Assembly (NCBI RefSeq): GCF_000264295.1
Contig: NZ_AJXT01000050.1
Location: forward strand, 1-64,000
DNA from: Rhodanobacter spathiphylli B39
GTDB taxonomy: Bacteria > Pseudomonadota > Gammaproteobacteria > Xanthomonadales > Rhodanobacteraceae
Direction of reading: 5' to 3'
DNA: 64,000 nt
Part shown: in pieces, positions 1-8,375 of the stretch
Numbering within the stretch: the stretch's first letter is position 1
Layout of the letters: the number at the start of each line of letters is the position of its first letter
Made by a program: the position numbers and the translations under genes
The notes under the pieces: model-generated
What the model saw: the letters and a program-made list of their open reading frames with translations, nothing else
Told to the model about the DNA's origin: nothing
The model's database searches: none

Positions 1-184
1 TGGGCCACGTTTCTCTGGCCAAACAGAGAAAGGTGGCTCGGCTGCCGTAGGCAGACGAAAGCTTTTCGCTCTGATGCACAAGGGCAGGTAAAAGCGTCCC
101 TCGCAACAGCAAATGCAACCTTCGCGGACATGACAACCTGAACTGGCGGTCGTCGGCACCCACAGCCAGCAAACGGCGAAAAGC

Positions 185-994
185 TCAGCGCAGCGCCCAC
201 GCGGCGATGATTCGATGGATCTCGTCCAGTCCGTCGAACAACGCCGCCGGTCCCGGCTGCAGGATGATCGGCGACTTGATCTCGTAAAGATCACCGTTGC
301 GCACCGCGGGGATCGTGTCCCAGCCCGGTCGCGCCGCGACCTTCCCGGGGCGGAAGCGCTTGCCGCACCAGGAGCCCAGGATGATGTCCGGCGCCCGCCG
401 CACCACTTCGTCGCCGTTAGGCAGGATGCGCTGCTTGGCCAGCGGTTCGCGGGCCAGTTCGGGGAAACAGTCGTCGCCACCGGCGATGCCGATGATCTCG
501 TCGACCCAGCGGATGCCGGTGATGATCGGCTCGTCCCATTCCTCGAAATACACCTTCGGCCGCCGCGGCAGTTGCGCCACGGCGGCCCGGATGTCGGCAA
601 TGTGCCGCTCGGCGCGTTGCGCGTACGCCTCGGCCTTTTCATGCGCGCCGACCATCGCGCCCAGCCGCCGGATGTAGGCAAGGATGCCGTCGACGCTGCG
701 ATGGTTGCTGATCCAGACCTCCACGCCGCACTTGATCAGCTCGCGCGCGATGTCGGCCTGGATGTCCGAGAAGCCGATCGCCAGATCGGGTTCCAGTTTC
801 ATGATCTCGCCGATCTTCGCGCTGGTGAACGCGGAGACCTTCGGCTTCTCCTTGCGCGCGCGTGGTGGCCGCACGGTGAAGCCGGAGATACCGACGATGC
901 GGTGCTCTTCACCCAGTGCGTACAGCACTTCGGTCGGCTCTTCGGTAAGGCAGACGATGCGCTGCGGGCAGTGGTCGGACACGCGGTGAACCAT
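185..994 (-). CDS. BtuF-like cobalamin-binding / ABC substrate-binding-fold protein
   Basis: A 269-residue protein with the fold pattern of BtuF/FecB-type substrate-binding proteins: an N-terminal RIVCLTEEPTEVLYALG strand-helix, a central helix and a C-terminal lobe ending near PGPAALFDGLDEIHRIIAAW. I see no signal peptide or lipobox at the N terminus (MVHRVSDHCPQ), so a periplasmic location is not supported. No permease or ATPase lies next to it. It is the last gene of a pdxH-yjbQ-this gene unit, starting 4 bases after the yjbQ stop. Family membership is fairly sure; the ligand is unknown. Confidence 0.75.
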   Translation of the reverse strand: MVHRVSDHCPQRIVCLTEEPTEVLYALGEEHRIVGISGFTVRPPRARKEKPKVSAFTSAKIGEIMKLEPDLAIGFSDIQADIARELIKCGVEVWISNHRSVDGILAYIRRLGAMVGAHEKAEAYAQRAERHIADIRAAVAQLPRRPKVYFEEWDEPIITGIRWVDEIIGIAGGDDCFPELAREPLAKQRILPNGDEVVRRAPDIILGSWCGKRFRPGKVAARPGWDTIPAVRNGDLYEIKSPIILQPGPAALFDGLDEIHRIIAAWALR

Positions 995-998
995 CCGT

Positions 999-1439
999 TC
1001 AATGCCCCAGCACGGTCACGGTGACCTTGCGCTGGTGCGGGTCGAGCCGGTGTTCCCACAGGTAGATGCCTTGCCAGGTACCCAGCTGCAGTTTGCCCCC
1101 GTGCACCGGCACGACCAGGCTGACCCCGGTGAGGATCGAGCGGACATGCGCCGGCATGTCGTCGGGGCCTTCCGCGTCATGTTCGAAGAGCGGGTCGCCA
1201 TCGGGCACGGCGCGGGCGAACCAGCGCTCCAGGTCGCGGCCCACCGCCGGGTCGGCATTCTCGCCGAGCAGCAAGGAGCAACTGGTGTGGGCAGTGAAGA
1301 CATGGGCGATGCCGAGCTGGACGTGGCTGGCCGCCAGCGCATCCGCCACCTGCGCGGTGATGTCGCTGAAACCGCGCCCGCGGGTATGCACGATGAAGCC
1401 ACCCTGCGCCACGTGCTGCGCGGGCAGCGGCCGGCTCAC
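999..1439 (-). CDS. yjbQ: YjbQ family protein (secondary thiamine-phosphate synthase type)
   Basis: 146 residues, the usual length of the UPF0047/YjbQ family, some members of which have weak thiamine phosphate synthase activity. Family motifs are present: HTSCSLLLGEN (about 51-61), HDAEGPDDMPAH (about 87-98) and GTWQGIYLWEH (about 120-130), with conserved His and Asp/Glu residues. The start is taken as a GTG whose bases overlap the TGA of pdxH (GTGA), because the frame upstream only shadows pdxH. Translational coupling to pdxH is likely. The physiological role of the family is not settled. Confidence 0.85.
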   Translation of the reverse strand: MSRPLPAQHVAQGGFIVHTRGRGFSDITAQVADALAASHVQLGIAHVFTAHTSCSLLLGENADPAVGRDLERWFARAVPDGDPLFEHDAEGPDDMPAHVRSILTGVSLVVPVHGGKLQLGTWQGIYLWEHRLDPHQRKVTVTVLGH

Positions 1440-2059
1440 GGATACAGCATCCGGCTGGTCCAGGTCTGGCCATGGCGGTCCCAGCGCACCCGCTCGTGCA
1501 GGCGGAACTCGGCGCCGTACCAGAACTCCAGCGTGTCCGGCTCGACCACGAAGCCGCCCCAGTGCGGCGGCCGGCTCACCTCGCGACCCTCGAACTGCTG
1601 CTCGTAGCGCGCCACGCGCTGCTCGAAGGTGTCGCGATCGGGCAGGGTCTGCGATTGCAGCGAGGCCCAGGCGCCGATCTGGCTGCCGCGCGGGCGGCTG
1701 GCGAAATAGGCATCGGACTCCTCTTCCTGCAGCTTGCGGGCGGCGCCTTCGACGCGAACCTGCACGCCTTCGCGCAGCTGCTTCCAGTGGAAGCACAGCG
1801 CCACCTGCGGGTGGGCGTCCAGCTGGTTGCCCTTGTCGCTCTGGTAGTTGGTGTAGAAGCGGAAGCCCCGCTCGTCGGCGCCCTTGAGCAGCACGATGCG
1901 CGAGGCGACCCGGCCGGAAGCGTCGACGGTGGAAAGGTTCATCGCCGTCGGCTCGCGGTCGCCGCTGGCCCTGGCTTCGTCCAGCAGGCGCAGGAAGGTG
2001 TCCAGAATCTCGGGTTTGAGCATGATGTCGAAACTTTCCTTTTGCATCGTGGCCGACAC
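1436..2059 (-). CDS. pdxH: Pyridoxamine 5'-phosphate oxidase
   Basis: 207 residues, typical for PdxH, an FMN enzyme that oxidises pyridoxine or pyridoxamine 5'-phosphate to pyridoxal 5'-phosphate. Visible family motifs are ASRIVLLKG and FYTNYQSDKG in the FMN-binding half, PRGSQIGAWASLQSQ, and the C-terminal signature EFWYGAEFRLHER. It is the first gene of a three-gene reverse-strand unit with yjbQ and a BtuF-like gene. It is divergent from the kinase gene at 2256, leaving about 200 bases for both promoters. Confidence 0.95.
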   Translation of the reverse strand: MSATMQKESFDIMLKPEILDTFLRLLDEARASGDREPTAMNLSTVDASGRVASRIVLLKGADERGFRFYTNYQSDKGNQLDAHPQVALCFHWKQLREGVQVRVEGAARKLQEEESDAYFASRPRGSQIGAWASLQSQTLPDRDTFEQRVARYEQQFEGREVSRPPHWGGFVVEPDTLEFWYGAEFRLHERVRWDRHGQTWTSRMLYP

Positions 2060-2255
2060 GCGCCATCATGGCGCGGATGAACCTGAGCGATGATAGTGCA
2101 ATGTCCTGCCCCCCCAGTAGCTTTCCGGCCCGGCTGACGGCGCCGCCCTGCCCTTTCCGGCGTGAAGCAGGCAGGGACGCGCCCGTTTGGGGGATACTGG
2201 GCGATCACCGCCTGCCTGTGGCGGAAGTGCCTCCGGGAACCAAGGTATCTTGCGG

Positions 2256-3086
2256 ATGATGTCCCACGCCGACCTGCACAACGAAGCCCTCGCCGGCCAT
2301 CTGCTCGACCAGTACGCAGGGCGCATCGCCCGCTCGCGCCGCCCCTACATCCTTGGCCTTTCGGGCCTGCAGGGCAGCGGCAAGAGCACGCTGGCGCGGG
2401 TGATGAAGGCTCAGGCCGAGGCTCGCGGCTGGGCCACCGAGGTGCTGTCGCTGGACGATTTCTACTATGCCCGCAGCGAACGCGAGGCGCTGGCGCGCGA
2501 GGTTCATCCGCTGCTGCGCACGCGCGGCGTGCCGGGCACCCACGAAATCGAGTTGCTGATGTCGGTGCTGGCCGCGCTGCCGCATGCCTCGGAACGGTTG
2601 CCGGTGCTGCACCCGCGTTTCGACAAGGGCCGCGACACCCGCTTTCCGCCGTCGCGCTGGCCGCGGATCACCCGGCCGCCGAAGCTGGTGATCGTGGAGG
2701 GCTGGGCGCTGGGCATCCGTCCGCAGTTGCAGGCTGCGCTGGCCAAGCCGGTCAACGAGCTGGAGCGACGCGAGGACCCCGACGGCAGCTGGCGGCATTG
2801 GGTCAACAAGCAGTTGCGCGGCTACCAGCCGCTGTGGCGCAAGTTCGATGCCCTGATCGTGTTGCAGGCGCCAGGCTGGGAAATCGTGCGGCGCTGGCGT
2901 GGCGAGCAGGAGCAGGATCTGCTGGCGCGCCACGCGCCGCTGGCGATGGACGCCGCGGCGATGGAGCGGTTCCTCGCCCATTTCGAACGACTGAGCCGGC
3001 ACGCGCTGGCCACCTTGCCGGTGCTGTCCGATACCTGCGTGGAGTACGACGACGACCGGCACGTGACGGGGTTGAGTCACGGCTGA
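2256..3086 (+). CDS. D-glycerate 3-kinase-like P-loop kinase (GLYK/Tda10 type)
   Basis: 276 residues. The P-loop GLQGSGKST lies at about residues 37-45, followed by LSLDDFYYA, which matches the LSLDDFY motif of the plant GLYK / yeast Tda10 kinases, and later by HPRFDKGRDTRFPP and VIVEGWALG. These are distinctive for the glycerate-kinase-like branch of the uridine/pantothenate kinase fold. ATG at 2256 is immediately followed by a second ATG; upstream sequence is not conserved in character. The true substrate (glycerate or another small molecule) cannot be told from sequence. Confidence 0.75.
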   Translation: MMSHADLHNEALAGHLLDQYAGRIARSRRPYILGLSGLQGSGKSTLARVMKAQAEARGWATEVLSLDDFYYARSEREALAREVHPLLRTRGVPGTHEIELLMSVLAALPHASERLPVLHPRFDKGRDTRFPPSRWPRITRPPKLVIVEGWALGIRPQLQAALAKPVNELERREDPDGSWRHWVNKQLRGYQPLWRKFDALIVLQAPGWEIVRRWRGEQEQDLLARHAPLAMDAAAMERFLAHFERLSRHALATLPVLSDTCVEYDDDRHVTGLSHG

Positions 3087-3089
3087 GGC

Positions 3090-3152
3090 GGGAATCGGGA
3101 ATCGGGAATCGGGAATCGGGGAAGCATCGCACTGCCCCGACCCTGATTCCCG
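3090..3152. repeat. GGGAATC heptad repeat with inverted GATTCCC copy
   Basis: Four to five tandem copies of GGGAATC follow the kinase stop, and a single inverted GATTCCC lies about 25 bases on, so the transcript can fold into a hairpin. The same heptad family recurs at about 37.76, 40.39 and 45.72 kb, and in a GGGAAC form at 61.63 and 62.05 kb. It sits between convergent genes and may serve as a terminator-like spacer. Confidence 0.8.
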
Positions 3153-3158
3153 CACCGA

Positions 3159-3362
3159 TCAATCCACCACGAAGTTGATCTTCATGTTGACGCGCCACTC
3201 GGTCACCGTGCCGTCGTCTGCGGTGACCACCTTGATCTCGTTGATCCAGGCGCCCTTGATGTTCTTCACCGACTCGGCGGCTTTCTTCAGGCCGTGCTGA
3301 ACGGCGTCTTCGACGCCCTTGGCGGACGAGGCGTTGATTTCGATGACCTTGGCTACTGACAT
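3159..3362 (-). CDS. Dodecin family protein
   Basis: 67 residues starting MSVAKVIEI. It shows the dodecin pattern: an N-terminal strand, a helix with SAKGVEDAVQHGLKKAAESV, then KGAWINEIKV and a C-terminal strand. Dodecins are small dodecameric flavin-storage or buffering proteins in the cytosol. The ATG at 3362 is chosen because it gives the usual family length; an in-frame upstream extension adds 12 residues not expected in the family. Ligand (FMN, riboflavin or CoA) is not deducible here. Confidence 0.92.
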   Translation of the reverse strand: MSVAKVIEINASSAKGVEDAVQHGLKKAAESVKNIKGAWINEIKVVTADDGTVTEWRVNMKINFVVD

Positions 3363-3473
3363 GACGTCACTCTCCCATGGAGTCCGTGCGAGCGGCACGA
3401 TGCGCTTCCCCTGTTCGAAGCGCCAGTCTGGACTGCCGTTGTCGGAAGGGACAAGCCGCAGTGCAAAATCACG

Positions 3474-3818
3474 TCACGTTGACGCCTCGACCTGCACGGC
3501 CGTGCCGTAGGCGAGCACCTCGGTCACGCCCTGGGCGACTTCATTGGCGTCGTAGCGCATCGCGATTACGCCATTGGCGCCCATCGCCGCGGCGTGTTGC
3601 AGCATCAGCTCGAACGCTTCCCCGCGGGCCTTCTCGCACAGCTCGGTATAGATCGAGATGTTGCCGCCGACGATGGTCTGCAGCGCCGCGCCGAGATTGC
3701 CCACCACGCTGCGCGAACGCACGGTGATGCCCCGCACGATGCCCAGCGAACGGACGATGCGGAAGCCGGGGATCTCGTTGGCGGTACTCACCTGATGGTG
3801 CGGAACGGTTCTGGCCAT
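3474..3818 (-). CDS. YbjQ family (UPF0145) heavy-metal-binding-domain protein
   Basis: 114 residues beginning [12 protein letters not shown]. Matches the YbjQ/UPF0145 family: [20 protein letters not shown], then a glycine-rich turn, a helix with [27 protein letters not shown] and a last strand EVLAYGTAV. These small pentameric proteins have been linked to metal or envelope functions, but no firm role is known. It begins 17 bases after the stop of the SDR gene, so the two are probably cotranscribed. Confidence 0.85.
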   Translation of the reverse strand: MARTVPHHQVSTANEIPGFRIVRSLGIVRGITVRSRSVVGNLGAALQTIVGGNISIYTELCEKARGEAFELMLQHAAAMGANGVIAMRYDANEVAQGVTEVLAYGTAVQVEAST

Positions 3819-3835
3819 GATGGTGCTCCGTGGAC

Positions 3836-4669
3836 TCAACTGTCGATCAGTGCGGCATAGCCTTCGCGCGAATCCGGCCACTGCGGCGCCCAGCCACTGG
3901 CACGCAGGCGGGCATTGCTCAGCCGCTTGCTGCCCACGCCCACCGGCGCGGCGCCTTCCTCGGGTGGTGGCGCATCGATCAGCGCGGCCAGGAAGTCGTA
4001 CAACTCGTCCAGCGGCATCGGCGTGTCGTCGACGCCCAGGTACAGCGATTGCGGCGCCTCCAGCTGCAGCAGGTGGACGATGGCCGCGGCGGCATCGTCG
4101 ACGTGGATGCGGTTGGCCCAGTGCGGCACTTCGCGGGGCACCCGCAGTTGCCCCGCGCGAAGCTTCTCCACCAGTTGCAGGCGCCCGGGCCCGTACAGGC
4201 CCGCCAGTCGCAGCACCACGCCGGGCACCGGCTGTTCCGCCAGCCACTGCTCGGCCTCGCACAGCACCGCACCATTGAAACCGAGCGGGCCGACGGAAGT
4301 GGCTTCATCCACCCAGTCGCCATCGTGCTCACCGTACACCGCGCTGGATGACACGAACAGGCATCGCTGCAGGCGACTGCCATCCAGCGCTTCGAGCAGA
4401 TGACGCAGGCCATCCACGAAGACCGCCCGATAGCTGGCCCTGTCCCGCCCATCCGGCGCCGGCAGGTAGACCACGCGGGTGATGCCGCGAGGCAACACGC
4501 CGAGGCTGGCGGGATCAGTCAGGTCACCGCCCAGCCAGTGGACGCCCGACGCGCCGCGCGCCGGTGGATGCCGCCGCAACGCCCAGACGTCGTCGCCGCG
4601 CGCGCGCAGAAGCTGCGCCACGCGTTCGCCCAGGTCACCGCATCCGGCCAGCAGGATACGTTCGCTCAC
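3836..4669 (-). CDS. NAD(P)-dependent SDR epimerase/reductase (YeeZ-like)
   Basis: 277 residues from a GTG at 4669 preceded by GGGAGG; an adjacent GTG at 4672 is equally possible. An N-terminal Rossmann motif ([17 protein letters not shown]) is followed by [15 protein letters not shown], which carries the Ser and Tyr of extended SDRs, although the usual Lys four residues after Tyr is not evident. [13 protein letters not shown] in the C-terminal half resembles the epimerase substrate domain. Overall it resembles the E. coli YeeZ group of unassigned nucleoside-sugar epimerase-like proteins. Substrate unknown. Confidence 0.8.
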   Translation of the reverse strand: MSERILLAGCGDLGERVAQLLRARGDDVWALRRHPPARGASGVHWLGGDLTDPASLGVLPRGITRVVYLPAPDGRDRASYRAVFVDGLRHLLEALDGSRLQRCLFVSSSAVYGEHDGDWVDEATSVGPLGFNGAVLCEAEQWLAEQPVPGVVLRLAGLYGPGRLQLVEKLRAGQLRVPREVPHWANRIHVDDAAAAIVHLLQLEAPQSLYLGVDDTPMPLDELYDFLAALIDAPPPEEGAAPVGVGSKRLSNARLRASGWAPQWPDSREGYAALIDS

Positions 4670-4803
4670 CACTACCCTCCCATGGATCTGTCGGGATGAA
4701 TCGATCGGGCTGACTGGATCACGCCCGCGCTTGCGCACCGAGTATCGCAAATTGAAAGCGGCGGGCGAGTCGGACCCGCCGATCGGCCTGCTAGCATTCG
4801 GTC

Positions 4804-5358
4804 ATGAATCCGTCGCACAACCTTTTCATCATCGGACCGACCGGCGCCGGCAAGACATCGATCGGGCGACGACTTGCCGCGCATTATGGCCTGACTTTCA
4901 TCGATCTCGACCAGGAAATCGAGCGGCACTGCGGCGTCGACGTGAACACGGTTTTCGAGATCGAGGGCGAAGCGGGATTCCGCCAGCGCGAAAGCACGCT
5001 GCTGGAGGAAATCAGCGGCCGGCATGACGTGTTGCTGGCCACCGGCGCCGGCGCGGTGCTGGCCGAAGGCAATCGTCGCCAACTGGGCCAGCGCGGCTAC
5101 GTGGTGTGGCTGCAGACCACGATCGCGCAGCAACTCGAACGGCTCGAACGCGACCATCGCCGTCCATTGCTGGCCGTGCCCGACCGGCAAGAGCGACTGC
5201 AGGCGATGGCCCGGGTACGCGAACCGCTCTACCGCGAACTGGCCGACCTGGCCGTTCCCGGCGAACATGGCAGCGTCGCCAGCGCCAGCGAACGCTGCAT
5301 CGCGCTGATCGACCAGCACTGGCAACGTCCCTCCGCATTTCCCAGGCAGACCGCATGA
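4804..5358 (+). CDS. aroK: Shikimate kinase
   Basis: 184 residues. It phosphorylates shikimate with ATP in the chorismate pathway. P-loop GPTGAGKTS at about 11-19, FIDLDQEIE (Mg/shikimate-binding Asp), EAGFRQRE (substrate-binding Arg), and ATGAGAVL replacing the more usual GGG substrate motif. Its stop overlaps the aroB start (ATGA), the classic aroKB arrangement. Confidence 0.95.
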   Translation: MNPSHNLFIIGPTGAGKTSIGRRLAAHYGLTFIDLDQEIERHCGVDVNTVFEIEGEAGFRQRESTLLEEISGRHDVLLATGAGAVLAEGNRRQLGQRGYVVWLQTTIAQQLERLERDHRRPLLAVPDRQERLQAMARVREPLYRELADLAVPGEHGSVASASERCIALIDQHWQRPSAFPRQTA

Positions 5359-6443
5359 ACCCGGCAATCCAGCAGCTCCACGTCGCGCTGGGCCAGCGCA
5401 GCTATCCGGTGTGGATCGGCAGCGGCCTGCTCGACGACCACGCGCGCTGGCGCGCGACGCTGCGCGGCCGGCACGCGCTGGTGATCAGCAACACCACGGT
5501 GGCGCCGCTGTACCTGCCGCGGATCGAAGCGGGGCTGGACGGCATGCACTGGTCGTCCTTCCTGCTCGACGACGGCGAGGCGCACAAGACCTTTGCCAAC
5601 GTCGGCCGCGCACTGGAAGCGTTGGGCCAGCTCGGTGCCACCCGCGATGCCTGCGTGATCGCGCTGGGCGGCGGCGTGGTCGGCGACCTGGCCGGCTTCA
5701 GCGCGGCGTGCTGGATGCGCGGCATCGACTTCATCCAGATGCCGACCACCTTGCTGGCCATGGTCGATTCCTCGGTCGGCGGCAAGACCGGCGTGAACCT
5801 GCCGGTGGGCAAGAACCTGGCCGGCGCGTTCCACCAGCCCCGCGCCGTGATCGCCGACATCGACACCCTGGCCACCCTGCCCGACCGCGAATACCGCGCC
5901 GGCCTGGCCGAGGTGATCAAGGGCGCGGCGATCGGCGACGAGCCGTTCTTCGCCTGGCTGGAGCAGCACGCCGACGCGCTGGCCGCCCGCGATCCCGCCA
6001 CCGTGCAGGAGGCGATCGCGCGCAAGGTCGCCTACAAGGCCGGCGTGGTCGCCCGCGACGAAACCGAGCAGGGCGAACGCGCCCTGCTCAACCTCGGCCA
6101 TACCTTCGGCCATGCGCTGGAAACCGCCGGCCACTACACCACCTTGCTGCATGGCGAAGGCGTGGCGGTCGGCATGCTGCTGGCCGCCCGCCTGTCCGAA
6201 CGGCTGGACATGAGCGACGCGCACGACACCCGCCGCATGCTGCGCCTGCTGGAAACCCTCGGGCTGCCGGTGACGATTCCGCCCGGCATGGACCCGCAAC
6301 AGCTGCTGGCGCTGATGCGGCTGGACAAGAAGAACAGCGCCGGCAGCCTGCGCCTGATCCTGTGGCGCGGCATCGGCCGGGCCGAGATCGTCGGCGGCGT
6401 GGACGAAGCCGACGTCATGGCGATCCTGACCGAAGCCGCTTAG
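5355..6443 (+). CDS. aroB: 3-dehydroquinate synthase
   Basis: 362 residues from the ATG that overlaps the aroK stop. AroB cyclises DAHP to 3-dehydroquinate with NAD and a divalent metal. Visible motifs: [15 protein letters not shown] (NAD/substrate binding), [31 protein letters not shown] (metal Glu), and the metal-binding histidines in [13 protein letters not shown] and HGEGVAVGM. The length matches the family. Coupled with aroK. Confidence 0.97.
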   Translation: MNPAIQQLHVALGQRSYPVWIGSGLLDDHARWRATLRGRHALVISNTTVAPLYLPRIEAGLDGMHWSSFLLDDGEAHKTFANVGRALEALGQLGATRDACVIALGGGVVGDLAGFSAACWMRGIDFIQMPTTLLAMVDSSVGGKTGVNLPVGKNLAGAFHQPRAVIADIDTLATLPDREYRAGLAEVIKGAAIGDEPFFAWLEQHADALAARDPATVQEAIARKVAYKAGVVARDETEQGERALLNLGHTFGHALETAGHYTTLLHGEGVAVGMLLAARLSERLDMSDAHDTRRMLRLLETLGLPVTIPPGMDPQQLLALMRLDKKNSAGSLRLILWRGIGRAEIVGGVDEADVMAILTEAA

Positions 6444-6566
6444 GGCAGACGCCGTCCGCCCCCGCGTGTGACGACATGCCCCGGCCATCCGGCGGGTCCG
6501 CGGGCGCAAATCCTATAAACTGTGCCGTCCGGCTACGCGCCCGTTCGTGCTCGATCCCTGGAATCC

Positions 6567-6827
6567 ATGCGCCTCTACCTGCAAACCGTGCCCGGCGCTG
6601 CCGAAGCACCCCGCTACGTCCAGATCACGCTGGAGCAGGACCTGCTCGGCGGCTGGACGCTGTATCGCGAGTCCGGCACCCAGGGCGGCCGCGCGACCAT
6701 GAAACGCGAGCAGTTCCTGGAGCGCGACGAGGCCGTGAGCGCCTTCGAGAAAGCGCGCGATGCCCAGCTCAAGCGCGGTTTCCGCCTGATGTTTGCCCAG
6801 GGCCTCGAAGGCCCTTACGGACGTTGA
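6567..6827 (+). CDS. WGR domain protein
   Basis: 86 residues beginning [10 protein letters not shown], from an ATG preferred over an upstream one because it gives the clean domain boundary. The protein is essentially one WGR-like domain: [53 protein letters not shown], though Gln-Gly-Gly-Arg stands where WGR is usual. WGR domains occur in PARPs and MolR and bind nucleic acid; stand-alone bacterial versions are uncharacterised. It ends one base before hemE and is likely cotranscribed with it. Confidence 0.75.
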   Translation: MRLYLQTVPGAAEAPRYVQITLEQDLLGGWTLYRESGTQGGRATMKREQFLERDEAVSAFEKARDAQLKRGFRLMFAQGLEGPYGR

Positions 6828-6828
6828 A

Positions 6829-7896
6829 ATGACCGAGTTGAAGAACGACCGCTTCCTGCGCGCACTGCGCCGGGAAGCCACCGACACCACGCCGATCTGG
6901 GTGATGCGCCAGGCGGGTCGCTACCTGCCCGAATACCGCGCCACCCGCGAGCGCGCCGGCAGCTTCATGGGCCTGGCGCAGAACCCCGAATACGCCTGCG
7001 AAGTCACCCTGCAGCCGCTGGAACGCTTCGACCTCGACGCGGCGATCCTGTTCTCCGACATCCTCACCATCCCCGATGCGATGGGTCTGGGCCTGTCGTT
7101 CGCCCAGGGCGAAGGCCCGCAGTTCGCGCGGCCGCTGCGCACCGCCGCCGACATCGCCAGACTCGCCGTGCCCGACATGGACGGCGAACTGCGCTACGTA
7201 ATGGATGCGCTTCGGCTGATCCGTCGGGAGCTGCACGGCCGCGTGCCGCTGATCGGTTTCTCCGGCAGTCCGTGGACGCTGGCCTGCTACATGGTCGAGG
7301 GCCACGGCTCGCGCGATTTCGCCACGCTGAAGGCGATGTGCTGGAACGAACCGCAGCTCGCGCACCAGCTGCTCGACACATTGGCCCGCTCCGTCGCCGC
7401 CTACCTGATCGCCCAGGCCGAGGCCGGCGCCCAGGCGCTGATGATCTTCGACACCTGGGGCGGCCTGCTCGGCCCCGCGCCGTTCCGCGAATTCTCGCTG
7501 CGCTACATGACGCGCATCGTGACTGCGCTGAAAGCCGACCCTGCCGCGCGCGAGCTGCCGGTGATCCTGTTCTCCAAGGGCGCCGGCATGCATCTGGCCG
7601 AAATGGCCGACAGCGGCTGCGCCGCGCTCGGCGTCGACTGGACGATGGATCTGGCCGACGCCCGCCGCGCCGTGGCCGGCAAGGTCGCCCTGCAGGGCAA
7701 CCTCGATCCGGCGATCCTGCGCGCCAGTCCCGAGGTGATCCGCCGCGAGGCCCGCGCCGTGCTGGACACCTACGGCAACCACCCCGGCCACGTGTTCAAC
7801 CTCGGCCACGGCATCACGCCGGAGGTGAATCCGGAGCACGTGAAGGTGCTGGTGGACGAAGTGCACGCGTACGGGCGCACGCTGCGCGAAAGCTGA
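6829..7896 (+). CDS. hemE: Uroporphyrinogen decarboxylase
   Basis: 355 residues. It decarboxylates the four acetate groups of uroporphyrinogen III in haem synthesis. Signature 1 is [16 protein letters not shown] at about 22-37, and signature 2 is [16 protein letters not shown]. The conserved aspartate in [14 protein letters not shown] is present. ATG at 6829 lies two bases after the WGR stop; an earlier in-frame ATG would run into the preceding gene. The DUF3147 gene follows after 23 bases. Confidence 0.97.
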   Translation: MTELKNDRFLRALRREATDTTPIWVMRQAGRYLPEYRATRERAGSFMGLAQNPEYACEVTLQPLERFDLDAAILFSDILTIPDAMGLGLSFAQGEGPQFARPLRTAADIARLAVPDMDGELRYVMDALRLIRRELHGRVPLIGFSGSPWTLACYMVEGHGSRDFATLKAMCWNEPQLAHQLLDTLARSVAAYLIAQAEAGAQALMIFDTWGGLLGPAPFREFSLRYMTRIVTALKADPAARELPVILFSKGAGMHLAEMADSGCAALGVDWTMDLADARRAVAGKVALQGNLDPAILRASPEVIRREARAVLDTYGNHPGHVFNLGHGITPEVNPEHVKVLVDEVHAYGRTLRES

Positions 7897-7919
7897 ATCA
7901 TGTTCCAGGGGGTGGACGG

Positions 7920-8270
7920 ATGCTCTGGCTCGTCACGAAATACCTGATCACCGCAGCCGTCGTCGTGCTCGTCTCCGAAGTCGCCAAGCGCAGCGACCGC
8001 CTCGGCGGCCTGATCGCCGCGCTGCCGCTGGTCACCGTGCTGGCGCTGATCTGGCTGCAGGTGGAGCGCCAGCCGCAGGTAAAGATCGCCAACCACGCCT
8101 GGTACACGTTCTGGTACGTGGTGCCGACCCTGCCGATGTTCCTGGCCTTCCCCGTCCTGCTGCCGCGGATCGGCTTCTGGCCGACCCTTCTGGCCTGCGT
8201 GGTGATCACGCTGGCGTGCTTCTGGCTGTTCGCGCTGCTGGTGCGGCGGTTCGGGATCGAACTGCTGTAG
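7920..8270 (+). CDS. DUF3147 family small membrane protein
   Basis: 116 residues, hydrophobic throughout, with about four predicted membrane helices (residues roughly 3-20, 28-46, 62-80 and 88-108) and a charged end RRFGIELL. This matches the DUF3147 inner-membrane family of similar size. The purine-rich AGGGGGTGGA just upstream is a good ribosome binding site. It lies downstream of hemE in the same direction. No function is known for the family. Confidence 0.8.
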   Translation: MLWLVTKYLITAAVVVLVSEVAKRSDRLGGLIAALPLVTVLALIWLQVERQPQVKIANHAWYTFWYVVPTLPMFLAFPVLLPRIGFWPTLLACVVITLACFWLFALLVRRFGIELL

Positions 8271-8375
8271 CGGGACGCCCGAACGCGCTTGGGCCATCCG
8301 GCTCGCGCCCGTACAATGGCCCGTCCGTAGTCCATTCATACCGCGCGCCCCCGCGGCGCGCCATCGCGAGCCCCC

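Noticed and set aside
1-184. Left-edge sequence examined for a gene or RNA
   Set aside because: A short inverted repeat around TTTCTCTG/CAGAGAAA near 10-31 could be a terminator of a gene outside the window, but no coding or RNA gene is supportable.
3090-3121. Tandem repeats considered as a CRISPR array
   Set aside because: Units are 7 bases without spacers, and no cas genes are in the window.
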